64,000 nucleotides of DNA from Enorma phocaeensis (GTDB lineage Bacteria; Actinomycetota; Coriobacteriia; Coriobacteriales; Coriobacteriaceae), in NCBI RefSeq assembly GCF_016901575.1, contig NZ_JACJKQ010000001.1, positions 62,001 through 126,000 of the forward strand, given 5' to 3'. The translations under genes and the position numbers were made by a program. The notes beneath the pieces were generated by a model. The model did no database searches, was not told where the DNA came from, and was given only the letters and a program-made list of their open reading frames with translations. Positions 17,289-26,127 of the stretch are shown one piece after another. Numbering within the stretch: the first letter of the stretch is position 1; each line of letters opens with the position of its first letter.

Positions 17289-18802
17289 AGCGTCGCCGTC
17301 CCGTCGCCCATGTCCATGCCGCCTGAGGAGATGACGAGGATGTCGCCGTCGGCAAGGGGGGAGAGCGGAATCTCGCTGCCGTCGGGGGCGGAGGCGGGTT
17401 CCGACCCCTCGACGCGGCCCACGACGGCGAAGCTGGCGTTTTGTGCAACCACCTCGACGTCGCGGCGCTCGGCCTCGTGCGTCTCGGGGTCGGTCTCCAC
17501 CATGACGTAGTAGGACATGCCGTCATCGGTGAGCAGCGACATAGGGGACACCATCACCACGTTGTCAAGCTGGGTGGTGACGATGTTGACCTCAGCCGTC
17601 ATGCCAGGCTTGAGACGTGGGTCGGGCGAGGGGATGAGGATGTCCACTGCGAAGGTGACGGAGCTGCCGTCGCCCATGTACATCATGTCGGATGAGCCGG
17701 CGCCCGATGCGATGGAGGCTATGTTTTGAACGGTCCCTTCGAGCGTGAGGCCCTCGAAGGCGGGGAAGTTGACCGTGGCGGGCTGGCCGGTTGCGATGCG
17801 TGCGATGTCCTCTTCGCTTACCTGAATGGTGACTTTCATCTGGGAGAGGTCGGCGATCTGCATGAGCGGGCCTGAGCCGCCGCTCTGCGACATGTCCTGG
17901 GGGCTTGCCCCCACCTGGGCGTTCATGGAAACGATGCTGCCGTCGGCAGGCGACGTGACGGTGCGCTCCGCAGCTTTGGCAACTGCCTGGTCATACGACG
18001 CCTGGGCCCCTTCGAGGGCTCGCTCTGCCGATGCGACGGCGTCCTTTGCTGCCTGTGGGTCTCCCGCAGGCAGCGCGTCTACTCCCTCTGCTGGCGCTTG
18101 GGGCGCATTCGAGTTTGCGAGGTCGCGCTTGGCGGCGGCGAGGTCGGCCTTCGCGGCATCGAGGGTTCGCTTGGCATCGTTGACGGCGAGGTCGAGGTCG
18201 GGGTTGTCGATTACCATGAGGACGTCTCCGGCGTGTACCTGTTGTCCTGCCGCGACGCGAACCTCGGAGATGGTGCCGTCGACGCCGGGGGTGATCACGG
18301 TTGAGGACAGCGGCTCCAAGGTCCCGCGGGAATCTACGGCATCGATGAACGACCCGCTCATCGCCATGTCGGTGATGGGCTCCACGACCTGCTCGGGCTC
18401 GCGGGTGAGCACCGAGACGCCGATTGCGACGGCGGCGACGATGGCAGCCGTCACTCCGAGGGCGATGCCGCGCCGAATAAGCTTCTTGCGGCGCCGTTCG
18501 GCGCGGCGGGCCTTCAGCTGCGCATATGCCTCCGCATCGGCTGCATCCAGGGTCGAGGGGTCTGGAAAGTCGGGGGCGTTCGAGCGCTTCTGCATGATGC
18601 CGCTGATCACCGGCAGGCGCGTCGTCTTCTGCTCTTCGGCACCGGATGGCGCACCAGGCGCATCCCCCGTGCCGTCGGGTGCGTCCGCTGAGGCGCGAGC
18701 CCCTGTCGCCGGGGCGTGCGCCTGGCTCGTGTCGCTGCCCGCAAGGTGGGATGCGTGTGCCGAGTCGTGCTCGCGTGGATCGTCCTTATGTCCGAAGGTC
18801 AT
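17285..18802 (-). CDS. MacA/HlyD-type efflux adaptor
   Basis: A 505-residue membrane-fusion protein. About 110 polar, Asp/Ala-rich cytoplasmic residues precede a single membrane helix (RGIALGVTAAIVAAVAIGVSVL). Then comes a biotinyl-lipoyl-like half (TVITPGVDGTISEVRVAAGQQVHAGDVLMVID), an alpha hairpin (about residues 215-290), the second lipoyl half (VTSPADGSIVSMNAQVGA) and beta-barrel domains. The long cytoplasmic N-terminus is unusual for MacA. A GGGAG site lies six bases before the start. It is the first gene of the exporter operon. Confidence 0.88.
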
Positions 18803-18869
18803 GGGTCGCTCCCATCGATGTCGCGGTTCAAGGCGACCTCAGCATCCGCTGCGGAGGCGATTCGGTCAA

Positions 18870-18887
18870 CTTAGAACCATCTTAAAA
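18870..18887 (-). promoter_or_regulatory. 11-bp-phased direct repeat upstream of the MacAB-like operon
   Basis: On the plus strand CTTAGAA (18870) and CTTAAAA (18881) are 11 bases apart, the spacing used by dimers of OmpR-type response regulators. It is 68-85 bases before the adaptor start. Confidence 0.4.
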
Positions 18888-18918
18888 TCTGCGAAAGGTC
18901 TCGGTTGCCTGTGCTGCG

Positions 18919-18951
18919 GCGGACAGGGGGCAGGTCGCGCCTCCTGTCCGC
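18919..18951 (-). terminator. Stem-loop after the FtsX-like permease gene
   Basis: GCGGACAGG and CCTGTCCGC form a 9-bp stem 34 bases beyond the stop of the 971-residue permease. There is no T run, so it may end or only stabilise the transcript. Confidence 0.5.
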
Positions 18952-18984
18952 GATGAACCATAGCGAACGGGACGTCGCCCGCCC

Positions 18985-21900
18985 CTAGATGGCGTCTTCG
19001 CGCAATGCCTCGACCACGCTTGCGACGCGGCAGCGATGAAGCGCGTAGGCGACGCTCACTAGGATGACCGCGAGCACCACGCCGGCGGAGATGCCCACCT
19101 GCGGCCATGGCAGGGAGGTCGTGAAGGTGCTAAACGACTGCTGCATGGCGTTGCCCATGAGGACGGCAACCACGCACGAGAGCACAAAGCCGATCGCGAA
19201 GCCGCGCAGGGCGTAGCTCGCACACTCGTAGGCGATCATGCGGCGAAACGCCCGGTCGCCCATGCCGATGGATTTGAGCACCGCGAACTCGCGACGGCGT
19301 AGGATGAGCGAGTTGGTGAGCGTGTTGAACACGTTTGCGACCGCGATGAGGCCCGTGATGGCGGTGAAGCAGTAGATGAAGGTCTGGATGGTGTCGGACA
19401 TCATGCGGGTCTGCGCCTTCGCTTGGGCGGCGTTGTTGTAGGCGCAATCGAGCTCGGGATGTGCCTCGGCGATCTGGCTGAACGCCTCTTGCGCCTTCGC
19501 GGCCACCTCGCCCGAACCGCTCGTGCCAAACGAGATCCCCGCCGTTCCGATGCCCATGTTGTGGGCAAGCCCGATGGCGGAGGCGGGCAGCATGAGGGTC
19601 AAGGTGTTCGTGTGAGTGGTGACACCCGTGGGGCCGTGCTCGGCAAGTGCCCCCACCGTGATGGCGTCGATGTCGGTGATGCCTTCGGAGAGGGGCACAA
19701 ACTCCTCGGAGCCGTCGGGCGCGTTGTACCACACGCGGGGCTCGCCCGCCTCATCCGAGACGATGCCGCCGCCATACATGCCCTCGACCCTCACATACGA
19801 GAACGTCTGGATGTCGCCGGTGCCCTTGAGTGGATTGTAGGAGCCATAGGTGTTGCCGTCGCTGTAGTCGTATTGGTTGAGTGCGACGGCGCGCGGGGCC
19901 GCAGGGTCGCAGAACTCCTGTACCGAGAGCCCCAGCTCCTCGATGTAGGACCGCCAGGTGGCATCGTCCACGAAGTCGACGTAGGCAGGTCCCGACCAGC
20001 TGCCGTCGGCGAGCATGGTGCCAAAGAACTGGCTCGAGGTGTTGGAGACCAGAGAGGCGGGCACGATGACGTCGGCGATGTAGCTCGTGTGGTACCCGAG
20101 CGGTGTGGCCCCCTCGATATCCCGCGCGTCTTCGTAGAGCGCGGCCAGCGCGGTCTGGAAGGCCGCCGCGTCCACGACGCCGTCCTCGCGCACCAGGGTG
20201 CCGTCGCTGGCCTCGGCGCTCGTGGCGTCCACCATCACGGCCAGGTCGACCTCGTCCATGGTGTTGAGCGCGGTGCCGCTTGCGTAGCCGAGCGTGTTGC
20301 CGATGATGCCCGCCACGATGAGCAGGGCCACCGAGACGGCCAGCGCGGCCACGGTCACCCGTCCCTTGGAGGTGGCGCGGGAGAGGTTGCGGTGGGCGAT
20401 GAAGCCGGGAATGCCGAAGAGCCGCGCGGCAATGCCGCGGAAGCGGGTATCGACGGATCCGCCGGCATGTTTGCTGCGGCGGTTTGCGCGGGCGAGCTGG
20501 CGACGGGTATGCCGGGTGAGGCGGACGTCCTTCGTCTGGCGAATGGCGTCCACGGCAGAGACGCGGCTCGCGCGGATGGCGGGCACCCAGGCGCTCACGA
20601 GCACGGTCACGAGGGCGAGCGCGGCCGAGAGGGCGAGTGCCGTCGGGCTCACCACCACGCGTACCGTGAGGCCGTAGGTGTCCACGTCGAACATGCTCGC
20701 CAGGCCCGCACCCGTGAAGTGGAAGACGATCATGCAACCCAGAAGTCCCAGCGCCAGCCCTACGGGGATGCCCACCACGGCCAAAAGGAGCGCCTCGGTG
20801 AGCACAGAGCGGCGCAGCTGCCGCTTGCTCGCGCCAAGGGAGGAGAGCAGACCGAACATGCGGGTGCGCTCGGCGACCGAGATGGCGAAGGAGTTGTAGA
20901 CGAGCGACACGCCGGCGACCACGATGACCACGGCGAGGACGGCGGCAATCATGTAGAGGGTGTTCCAGATGTCGGCGTCGCCGGTCACGCCCTGCCAGCG
21001 CAGCAGCGAATTGTGCGTCACGGTTCCCTCGGTGGCGTCGTTCGCCTCGGCGAGTTCGGTGGCGAAGGCTGTCGCGTCCTGGGGGTTCTTCATGGTGACG
21101 AGTGAGAAGACGCAGGTCGCCTCGGAGCCGTCGGCGAGCGCCTGCTCGACGGCGTCCTGCTCGGGATAGACGTAGGCGCCGTTGCCGGAGAAGGCGCGGG
21201 TGCTCGAGAACCCGTAGGCACGGTAGAAGCCCACGACGGTGCCGTCGATGGTGCCCAAGTTGGGTTCGTAGCCCTCGATGACGTCGTCCGCGTTGAAATA
21301 TGTGCCCGCAACCGAGGTGCCGACGATGGGGCCGGCGTTGTCGACGCCGTAGCCGGACCCGGCCTCACCCAGAAACTGCAGGGTGCGCTCGCCCAGCTGG
21401 AACGAGACGGCGCTGCCGAGCTCAAGCGTGCCCGTGCTGGAAAGGCCGCAGGGAGCAAGCTCGACGCCTTCCAGGTAGTGGGGGAGCAGGATCTCGCCCG
21501 GGGCATCGGGTGCGCGGCCCGAGGTGATCTCGGGCGTCGTGATGAGCTTCGTCCCCGCGGGGTTTTGGGGCATGGTCTTGATAAAGAGCCAGCTGCCGTA
21601 GTCGGCCGCGTTGTCCTCGCCCATCTCCACGGCGCCGAGCTCAACGACCTCGGTGTGGTTCTCGACGCGCTCGTCGGAGGCGATCTTGTTCCAGCCGTCC
21701 TGCGTCAGGCCGGCGGCTTCCATCTGCCAGGTGCCCTCGTCGGCCGCGGTGCGCTCAAAGAGCATGGTGTTCATGCTCACCACGCTCGTGAGCACGGCGC
21801 AGATGAGCGCGCAGGAGAGTGCGATGCCAAAGATCGAGACGACGGTTCTGGTGCGGTTTCGCGCGAGCGAGCGCAGCGCGAAGCGAGAAAAGATGTTCAT
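18985..21900 (-). CDS. Large FtsX-family ABC transporter permease
   Basis: A 971-residue permease with two FtsX units. One N-terminal helix (VVSIFGIALSCALICAVL) is followed by a large extracellular domain, then four helices in residues about 310-450 including YNSFAISVAERTRMFGLLSSLGASKRQL, a second extracellular domain (about 530-790), and three C-terminal helices with NSLILRRREFAVLKSIGMGDRAFRRM. This is the plan of Firmicutes/Actinobacteria antimicrobial-peptide and signal-peptide transporters (Vex, BceB-like superfamily). AGAAAGGC lies upstream of the ATG. The partner ATPase gene is directly upstream, separated by about 120 bases that hold a repeat element. Confidence 0.88.
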   Translation of the reverse strand: MNIFSRFALRSLARNRTRTVVSIFGIALSCALICAVLTSVVSMNTMLFERTAADEGTWQMEAAGLTQDGWNKIASDERVENHTEVVELGAVEMGEDNAADYGSWLFIKTMPQNPAGTKLITTPEITSGRAPDAPGEILLPHYLEGVELAPCGLSSTGTLELGSAVSFQLGERTLQFLGEAGSGYGVDNAGPIVGTSVAGTYFNADDVIEGYEPNLGTIDGTVVGFYRAYGFSSTRAFSGNGAYVYPEQDAVEQALADGSEATCVFSLVTMKNPQDATAFATELAEANDATEGTVTHNSLLRWQGVTGDADIWNTLYMIAAVLAVVIVVAGVSLVYNSFAISVAERTRMFGLLSSLGASKRQLRRSVLTEALLLAVVGIPVGLALGLLGCMIVFHFTGAGLASMFDVDTYGLTVRVVVSPTALALSAALALVTVLVSAWVPAIRASRVSAVDAIRQTKDVRLTRHTRRQLARANRRSKHAGGSVDTRFRGIAARLFGIPGFIAHRNLSRATSKGRVTVAALAVSVALLIVAGIIGNTLGYASGTALNTMDEVDLAVMVDATSAEASDGTLVREDGVVDAAAFQTALAALYEDARDIEGATPLGYHTSYIADVIVPASLVSNTSSQFFGTMLADGSWSGPAYVDFVDDATWRSYIEELGLSVQEFCDPAAPRAVALNQYDYSDGNTYGSYNPLKGTGDIQTFSYVRVEGMYGGGIVSDEAGEPRVWYNAPDGSEEFVPLSEGITDIDAITVGALAEHGPTGVTTHTNTLTLMLPASAIGLAHNMGIGTAGISFGTSGSGEVAAKAQEAFSQIAEAHPELDCAYNNAAQAKAQTRMMSDTIQTFIYCFTAITGLIAVANVFNTLTNSLILRRREFAVLKSIGMGDRAFRRMIAYECASYALRGFAIGFVLSCVVAVLMGNAMQQSFSTFTTSLPWPQVGISAGVVLAVILVSVAYALHRCRVASVVEALREDAI

Positions 21901-21928
21901 GGCCGAGCCTTTCTGGTGGGGTAGCCAT

Positions 21929-22013
21929 TTGGGGACGGGTTCGTTTCATCCACTTGGGGACAGTGCCGTTTCTGCCCATGCCGCCTCGGCCGTTCGCGGG
22001 CCGCGGCATGGGC
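21929..22013 (-). repeat. REP-like palindromic element
   Basis: Two copies of TTGGGGAC (21929-21936 and 21954-21961) precede a stem of 11 bp, GCCCATGCCGC with GCGGCATGGGC (21974-22013), whose loop contains a further GGCC/GGCC pairing. Short GTCCCC/GGGGAC motifs joined to a GC-rich stem resemble REP sequences mobilised by IS200-like transposases. No other copy is seen in the window. Confidence 0.45.
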
Positions 22014-22022
22014 GCGCCGGCG

Positions 22023-22703
22023 TCAGCGGCGCCGCTCGTCGCGGACGAGCCTGCCGTCCTCGATGGCGATCACGCGATCTGCCATGAGGGCGATGTCCTC
22101 ATCGTGGGTGATGACGATGAGGGTTTGCTTGAGCTGGCGGTTCGAGTCGCGCAGGAGCTGCATGATCTCGGCTGAGTTTTTGGAGTCCAGGTTGCCGGTG
22201 GGCTCGTCGGCAAGCACCACGGCGGGCGCGTTCATGAGCGCACGTCCGATGGCGACGCGCTGCTGCTGGCCTCCAGAGAGCTGGTTGGGCAGATAGTGCT
22301 CGCGCCCAACTAGTCCGAGCGCTCCCAGGAGCATGGCGAGTCGCTTCTGGTTGACCTCGCGACCGTCCATCTGCACGGGCAGCGTCATGTTTTCCACTAC
22401 ATCGAGCACCGGGATGAGGTTGTAGAACTGATAGACGAGCCCGACCTCGCGGCGGCGAAACACCGCCAGCTGCTCGTCGGTCCTCTCGAAGATGTCCTGA
22501 CCCTGCAGCTTGACGGTGCCCGATGTCGGCCTGTCGACCCCGCCCATGAGGTGCAGGAGCGTGGACTTACCCGAGCCAGAGCTGCCGATGATAGCGATGA
22601 ACTCGCCCGCCTCGACGGTGAAGGAGACGTCGTCGAGGGCGCGCACGGCGGTCTCGCCTGAGCCATAGACGCGGGTGAGGTGCTCTACGGAAAGGATGTT
22701 CAT
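22023..22703 (-). CDS. ABC transporter ATPase partner of the large FtsX-family permease
   Basis: A 226-residue LolD-like ATPase: Walker [12 protein letters not shown]-loop [21 protein letters not shown], signature [16 protein letters not shown], Walker [14 protein letters not shown]-loop VITHDEDIA. The start at 22703 (MNILSVEHL) has GAGAGG six bases upstream; an in-frame ATG ten codons earlier does not. The gene is first in a two-gene operon with the permease, a pairing typical of peptide-sensing or detoxifying transporters. Confidence 0.92.
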   Translation of the reverse strand: MNILSVEHLTRVYGSGETAVRALDDVSFTVEAGEFIAIIGSSGSGKSTLLHLMGGVDRPTSGTVKLQGQDIFERTDEQLAVFRRREVGLVYQFYNLIPVLDVVENMTLPVQMDGREVNQKRLAMLLGALGLVGREHYLPNQLSGGQQQRVAIGRALMNAPAVVLADEPTGNLDSKNSAEIMQLLRDSNRQLKQTLIVITHDEDIALMADRVIAIEDGRLVRDERRR

Positions 22704-22762
22704 GAAAGGTCCTCTCGTTGTGGGGTATGCCACCTACCATACTGGATGAGGACCCTTGCTGG

Positions 22763-22781
22763 TGCGTGACCCATGCGTGAC
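22763..22781 (-). promoter_or_regulatory. Exact 11-bp-phased direct repeat upstream of the FtsX-type transporter
   Basis: TGCGTGAC occurs at 22763-22770 and 22774-22781 on the plus strand, 60-78 bases before the ATPase start. The 11-base phasing of two identical octamers suggests an OmpR-family activator site. Confidence 0.5.
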
Positions 22782-22783
22782 AG

Positions 22784-23029
22784 TTCCGTAAGAGAGCTGG
22801 TTATGCCTATCTCATTCAGCTGGTTGGATACCATGTGTGGCGCGCTGCACAGGTGCGCGACGACGGTTCTGACCTAATCGTCGACGAGGATGTCAGCCGG
22901 GGGATCGAGCCGACCGCCAGGGGCTATGTTCGCTTCTCGATTCCATTTATGCGTGAATATCTCTTGAACAATCGAGTCGATCTTCTTGCGCGCTACGGAA
23001 TCGAGTGCTCGCCTGAGGTGTCATCGTAG
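22784..23029 (+). pseudogene. Remnant of an AAA ATPase with winged-helix C-terminus
   Basis: An open frame without a proper start reads AGYAYLIQLVGYHVWRAA, typical of the lid region of a widespread actinobacterial ATPase, then VDEDVSRGIEPTARGYVRFS and IPFMREYL, which resemble the very end of the same protein. In complete members these parts are separated by a winged-helix domain of roughly 80 residues. The N-terminal P-loop half is also absent. The remnant thus seems to have lost its front and an internal part. Confidence 0.6.
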
Positions 23030-23218
23030 TTTTCGGTTAGGCGAAGAATGTTACCATGCTGATGGGCGGCGTCGCTTCAGGGCGGCGCTGTCGCATGTGT
23101 CGGGGAACGGGGGCTTGTGCCCGGGTCATGTGCCACGGCATCGCGTGCGTCAGCGGTGCCAGCATGCTGGGCAGGGGATTGCCGTCTGAACTATTGAGGT
23201 CGAAATGCGAGGTGGCGC

Positions 23219-24433
23219 ATGGAGTACGTCTCGGTAGGAGAGGCTGCGCGGCTGTGGGGCGTCACCGAACGCGTCGTGCAGGGATACTGCTCGCAGGGAC
23301 GCATCGAGGGGGCAGAAAAGGTCTCTGGAACCTGGCATATACCCGAGAACGCTCGTAAGCCGTCTGATATGCGCCGCAGAGACGCAGACGATGATCGCGG
23401 GCGTCTGCAACGCGAGGTCTCGCTGCGCGGGGCATCGACGATGACGAATCTCATGCCGCTCATGAACACCGCATTTGAGCCCGGCTTCGCCCTCGAGACG
23501 GCGCAGTCGTTCGAGGCGGGCCCGCGCCGCGATATAGCCTGTGCCGAGCATGCCTACTTCACGGGGGACGCCGCTCGAGCAGTCGAGCTTGCCGAGCCAT
23601 ATCTTGAAAGCGGAAGCCTGGGTTCGAGGCTTTCGGCATGCCTTATCTGCGCGTATGCGAACCTGCCTTTGGGGCGCATCGACCGTGCCATCGATGCCCT
23701 CGAGGGTGCTCGTGGCGCCGTGTTGCGCGCTTCTGAGGGCGAGCCTCGGTTGCGGGCGGCAGAGGGCTTCATAGCCCAGACGGCGAGCGTCTTGCTGCAT
23801 CTGCCCGCCCCGAGGCTTGCGCAAGATGCCGGTAAGGTCATTCCGCTTCTCCCGGCGGGCCTTCGTGCCTTTGCATTCTATGTCCAAGCACATGCCATGT
23901 ATCTTGCGGGCGAGCATTCGCTTAGCCTGGGAATCGCCGAGACGGCTTTGCTGGGTATGGACAAGACCTATCCCATCCCCGCCATCTACCTGCACCTCGT
24001 CGCCGTCATGGACCTCATGGCGCGGCGCCGCGCGGACGAGGCGCGCGCCCACCTGCTGGCGGCGTGGGAGCTCGCCCGCCCCGACGGGCTCATCGAGCCG
24101 CTGGGCGAGCACCACGGGCTCCTCGGCGGCATGCTCGAGGCCGCGATCAAGCCCGCATGGCCCGACGACTTCCGCCGCATCATCGACATCACCTACCGGT
24201 TCTCGGCCGGTTGGAGGCGCGTTCACAACCCGGCCACCGGCGACGACGTGGCGGACAACCTCACCACGACCGAGTTCGCCGCCTCGATGCTGGCGGCGCG
24301 GGGGTGGACGAACGCCCAGATTGCCGACCATTTGGGAGTGTCTCCCAACACGGTAAAGACCTTCGTCTCCTCGGCGATGTCCAAGCTCCACGTCAGGCGC
24401 CGCCAGGATCTTGCGCGTTACTTGCTTACCTGA
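23219..24433 (+). CDS. Transcription regulator with N-terminal MerR-like and C-terminal LuxR HTH domains
   Basis: A 404-residue protein. Residues 1-50 (YVSVGEAARLWGVTERVVQ, then GRIEGAEKVSGTWHIPENA) match the small MerR/excisionase-type DNA-binding proteins of Firmicutes. Residues about 95-330 are helical and TPR-like, as in MalT-type regulators. Residues about 345-404 are a LuxR/GerE domain (FAASMLAARGWTNAQIADHLGVSPNTVKTF, then LHVRRRQDLARYLL). No P-loop or membrane helix is present. GAGGTGG precedes the ATG. Having two different DNA-binding heads is uncommon. The target is unknown; the gene overlaps the convergent radical SAM gene by 16 bases. Confidence 0.8.
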   Translation: MEYVSVGEAARLWGVTERVVQGYCSQGRIEGAEKVSGTWHIPENARKPSDMRRRDADDDRGRLQREVSLRGASTMTNLMPLMNTAFEPGFALETAQSFEAGPRRDIACAEHAYFTGDAARAVELAEPYLESGSLGSRLSACLICAYANLPLGRIDRAIDALEGARGAVLRASEGEPRLRAAEGFIAQTASVLLHLPAPRLAQDAGKVIPLLPAGLRAFAFYVQAHAMYLAGEHSLSLGIAETALLGMDKTYPIPAIYLHLVAVMDLMARRRADEARAHLLAAWELARPDGLIEPLGEHHGLLGGMLEAAIKPAWPDDFRRIIDITYRFSAGWRRVHNPATGDDVADNLTTTEFAASMLAARGWTNAQIADHLGVSPNTVKTFVSSAMSKLHVRRRQDLARYLLT

Positions 24434-25884
24434 TGACGCCTCGTGAAGGTCGCCTCCTTTTCTGCCGCCACGTCACGTCCCAGACGTTCGAACTTCTCGA
24501 TCTCGACTGAATCCATTCCCTGATAGGGGTCATGGCGCTTCCGATACAACTCGTCCGACTCGTCCTGCCAGAGACGCTCGGCTACAGGCCTCCATTCGGC
24601 GGCTCGCCCCTCGGTCTTGGCGCGAAGCTCCTCGGGGCTCTCGGGCTCCACGAGGTCGGTGCCGTGGGCCCCGGTCTTGCGGACCAAGTTGCCTAAGATC
24701 TCGGGGTTCTCAAGCATGGGGCATGGCTGAAGGTGGTTCTCGTTGAACGGCTGGCCTTCATAGTACGCCGTGAAGAGCGGGCTTTTCAGCGCTTCGAGCA
24801 GGCTTACGTCATGGATGTTCACGTTTGAGTAGTGGATGAACACGCAGGGCTCGACGTCTCCTGCGGCGTTGATGTGCAGGTACCTCCTGCCTCCGGCGAT
24901 GCACCCACCCACAAACTCGCCGTCATTTTGAAAGTCCATGGTAAAGAGCGGCTTTTTCGAGCGCATCTCACGTACGAAGCGGTACATGTGCTCGCGCTGC
25001 TCGACCGTTGGCATGAGCGAGGCGGGGGAGCCCTTGCCCACCGGCATGTAGTGGAAGAACCAGCAGAACAGTGCGCCCTGGTCGATCATCCAATCGAAAT
25101 ACGCTTCGCTGGCGATGGCGTCTGCATTGGCTTTGGTCCAGCATGCCGAGATGCCGAAGGGGAGCTTGTAGGCGCGCAGCAGCTCCATGGCGTGCATGAT
25201 CTTGGCATAGGTCCCCTTGCCGCGTCGGGCGTCTGTGGTCGCCTCGGTCCCCTCGGCAGAGATCGCGGGAACGAAGTTCGCGACGCGCACCATGTCTTGG
25301 CAAAAGGCATCGTCGATGAGGGTCGCGTTGGTGAAGCAGAGGAAGGCGCAGTCGGGATAGTTTTCGCAGATATGTATGAGGTCCGCCTTTCGCACCAGAG
25401 GCTCGCCGCCGGTGTAGATGTAGATATGGCAGCCGAGCTTGCGTCCCTGCTCGATAATCGAGCAGATGTCCTCATAGCTGAGATTCAGCGCATGCCCGTA
25501 CTCGGCTGCCCAGCAGCCGGTGCAGCGCAGGTTGCAGGCGCTGGTGGGGTCGAGCAGGATTGCCCAGGGTATATTGCATTGCTCGCGCTCGCGAGCCTTT
25601 TGCTGCTGGGGCCATGCGAGCAGGTTAGCGTCCACGATAAGGGTCTTGAGGAGGCGTGAGCGCATCTGGGGGTTCAGGTCGAAGACCTTCATGATGAGTT
25701 CGTACCAGTTGCTGCGCCTATCGATGGCGTCTCGGAAGGCGGAGCGCTGCTCGGGAAAGACCGAGGCGGGCACGATCTTATCGATGAGGTCCATGACCTG
25801 GGGAATGCGTTCCTCGGGTTTTTCATCGAGATAGTCGATGAGTTTATTGAGCGCGGCGCGCTCGGCAGCCTGCGTGATGGCCAT
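24418..25884 (-). CDS. Radical SAM protein of unknown substrate
   Basis: A 488-residue iron-sulfur enzyme. The CxxxCxxC cluster that binds the SAM-cleaving 4Fe-4S centre is at about residue 120 (SACNLRCTGCWA), with the TGGEP motif at about 155. The C-terminal part has FVGGCIAGGRRYLHINAAGDVEPCVF, a SPASM-like pattern with further cysteines that could bind a second cluster. A helical region of about 100 residues precedes the core. The start at 25884 is chosen because the upstream codons encode an atypical basic run and overlap the intergenic operator region. It is divergent from a TetR regulator that probably controls it. Confidence 0.8.
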   Translation of the reverse strand: MAITQAAERAALNKLIDYLDEKPEERIPQVMDLIDKIVPASVFPEQRSAFRDAIDRRSNWYELIMKVFDLNPQMRSRLLKTLIVDANLLAWPQQQKAREREQCNIPWAILLDPTSACNLRCTGCWAAEYGHALNLSYEDICSIIEQGRKLGCHIYIYTGGEPLVRKADLIHICENYPDCAFLCFTNATLIDDAFCQDMVRVANFVPAISAEGTEATTDARRGKGTYAKIMHAMELLRAYKLPFGISACWTKANADAIASEAYFDWMIDQGALFCWFFHYMPVGKGSPASLMPTVEQREHMYRFVREMRSKKPLFTMDFQNDGEFVGGCIAGGRRYLHINAAGDVEPCVFIHYSNVNIHDVSLLEALKSPLFTAYYEGQPFNENHLQPCPMLENPEILGNLVRKTGAHGTDLVEPESPEELRAKTEGRAAEWRPVAERLWQDESDELYRKRHDPYQGMDSVEIEKFERLGRDVAAEKEATFTRRHQVSK

Positions 25885-26002
25885 CTTTGCCTGTCTCCCT
25901 TCTTCGTGCAACCGGACCTTTGGCGGCGGACGCCTCCGGAGCTTCTGAAGGCGTCGCTTGCCGATGTGGTTGCTGTCATATCCCGAGATAGTACCCATAA
26001 GA

Positions 26003-26012
26003 TGATTAATCA
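26003..26012. promoter_or_regulatory. Perfect 10-bp palindrome in the radical SAM/TetR intergenic region
   Basis: TGATTAATCA lies about 120 bases from both starts in an A/T-rich stretch, so it may be part of the promoter or an operator. Confidence 0.35.
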
Positions 26013-26068
26013 ACACATGTAGAATTCGATATATGACTATTCAACGAATGATGGGTGTATGCGGGGTA

Positions 26069-26082
26069 ACCCACACATGGGT
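26069..26082. promoter_or_regulatory. Candidate TetR operator
   Basis: ACCCA-CACA-TGGGT is an inverted repeat 45 bases before the TetR start. A further half-site-like ATGGGTG stands at 26051. Its size and place fit autoregulation by a TetR dimer. Confidence 0.45.
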
Positions 26083-26127
26083 GCGATGTGAGTAGAATGG
26101 AGTCCTTGCGGCAGGCAGGAGGGGCGT

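Noticed and set aside
19423-21105. Plus-strand frame of 560 codons inside the large permease gene
   Set aside because: Antisense shadow with Gly/Val/Asp/His-rich composition and no motif.
21929-22013. Insertion sequence end
   Set aside because: There is no transposase and no target duplication; the element is short and palindromic, so REP-like is the better description.
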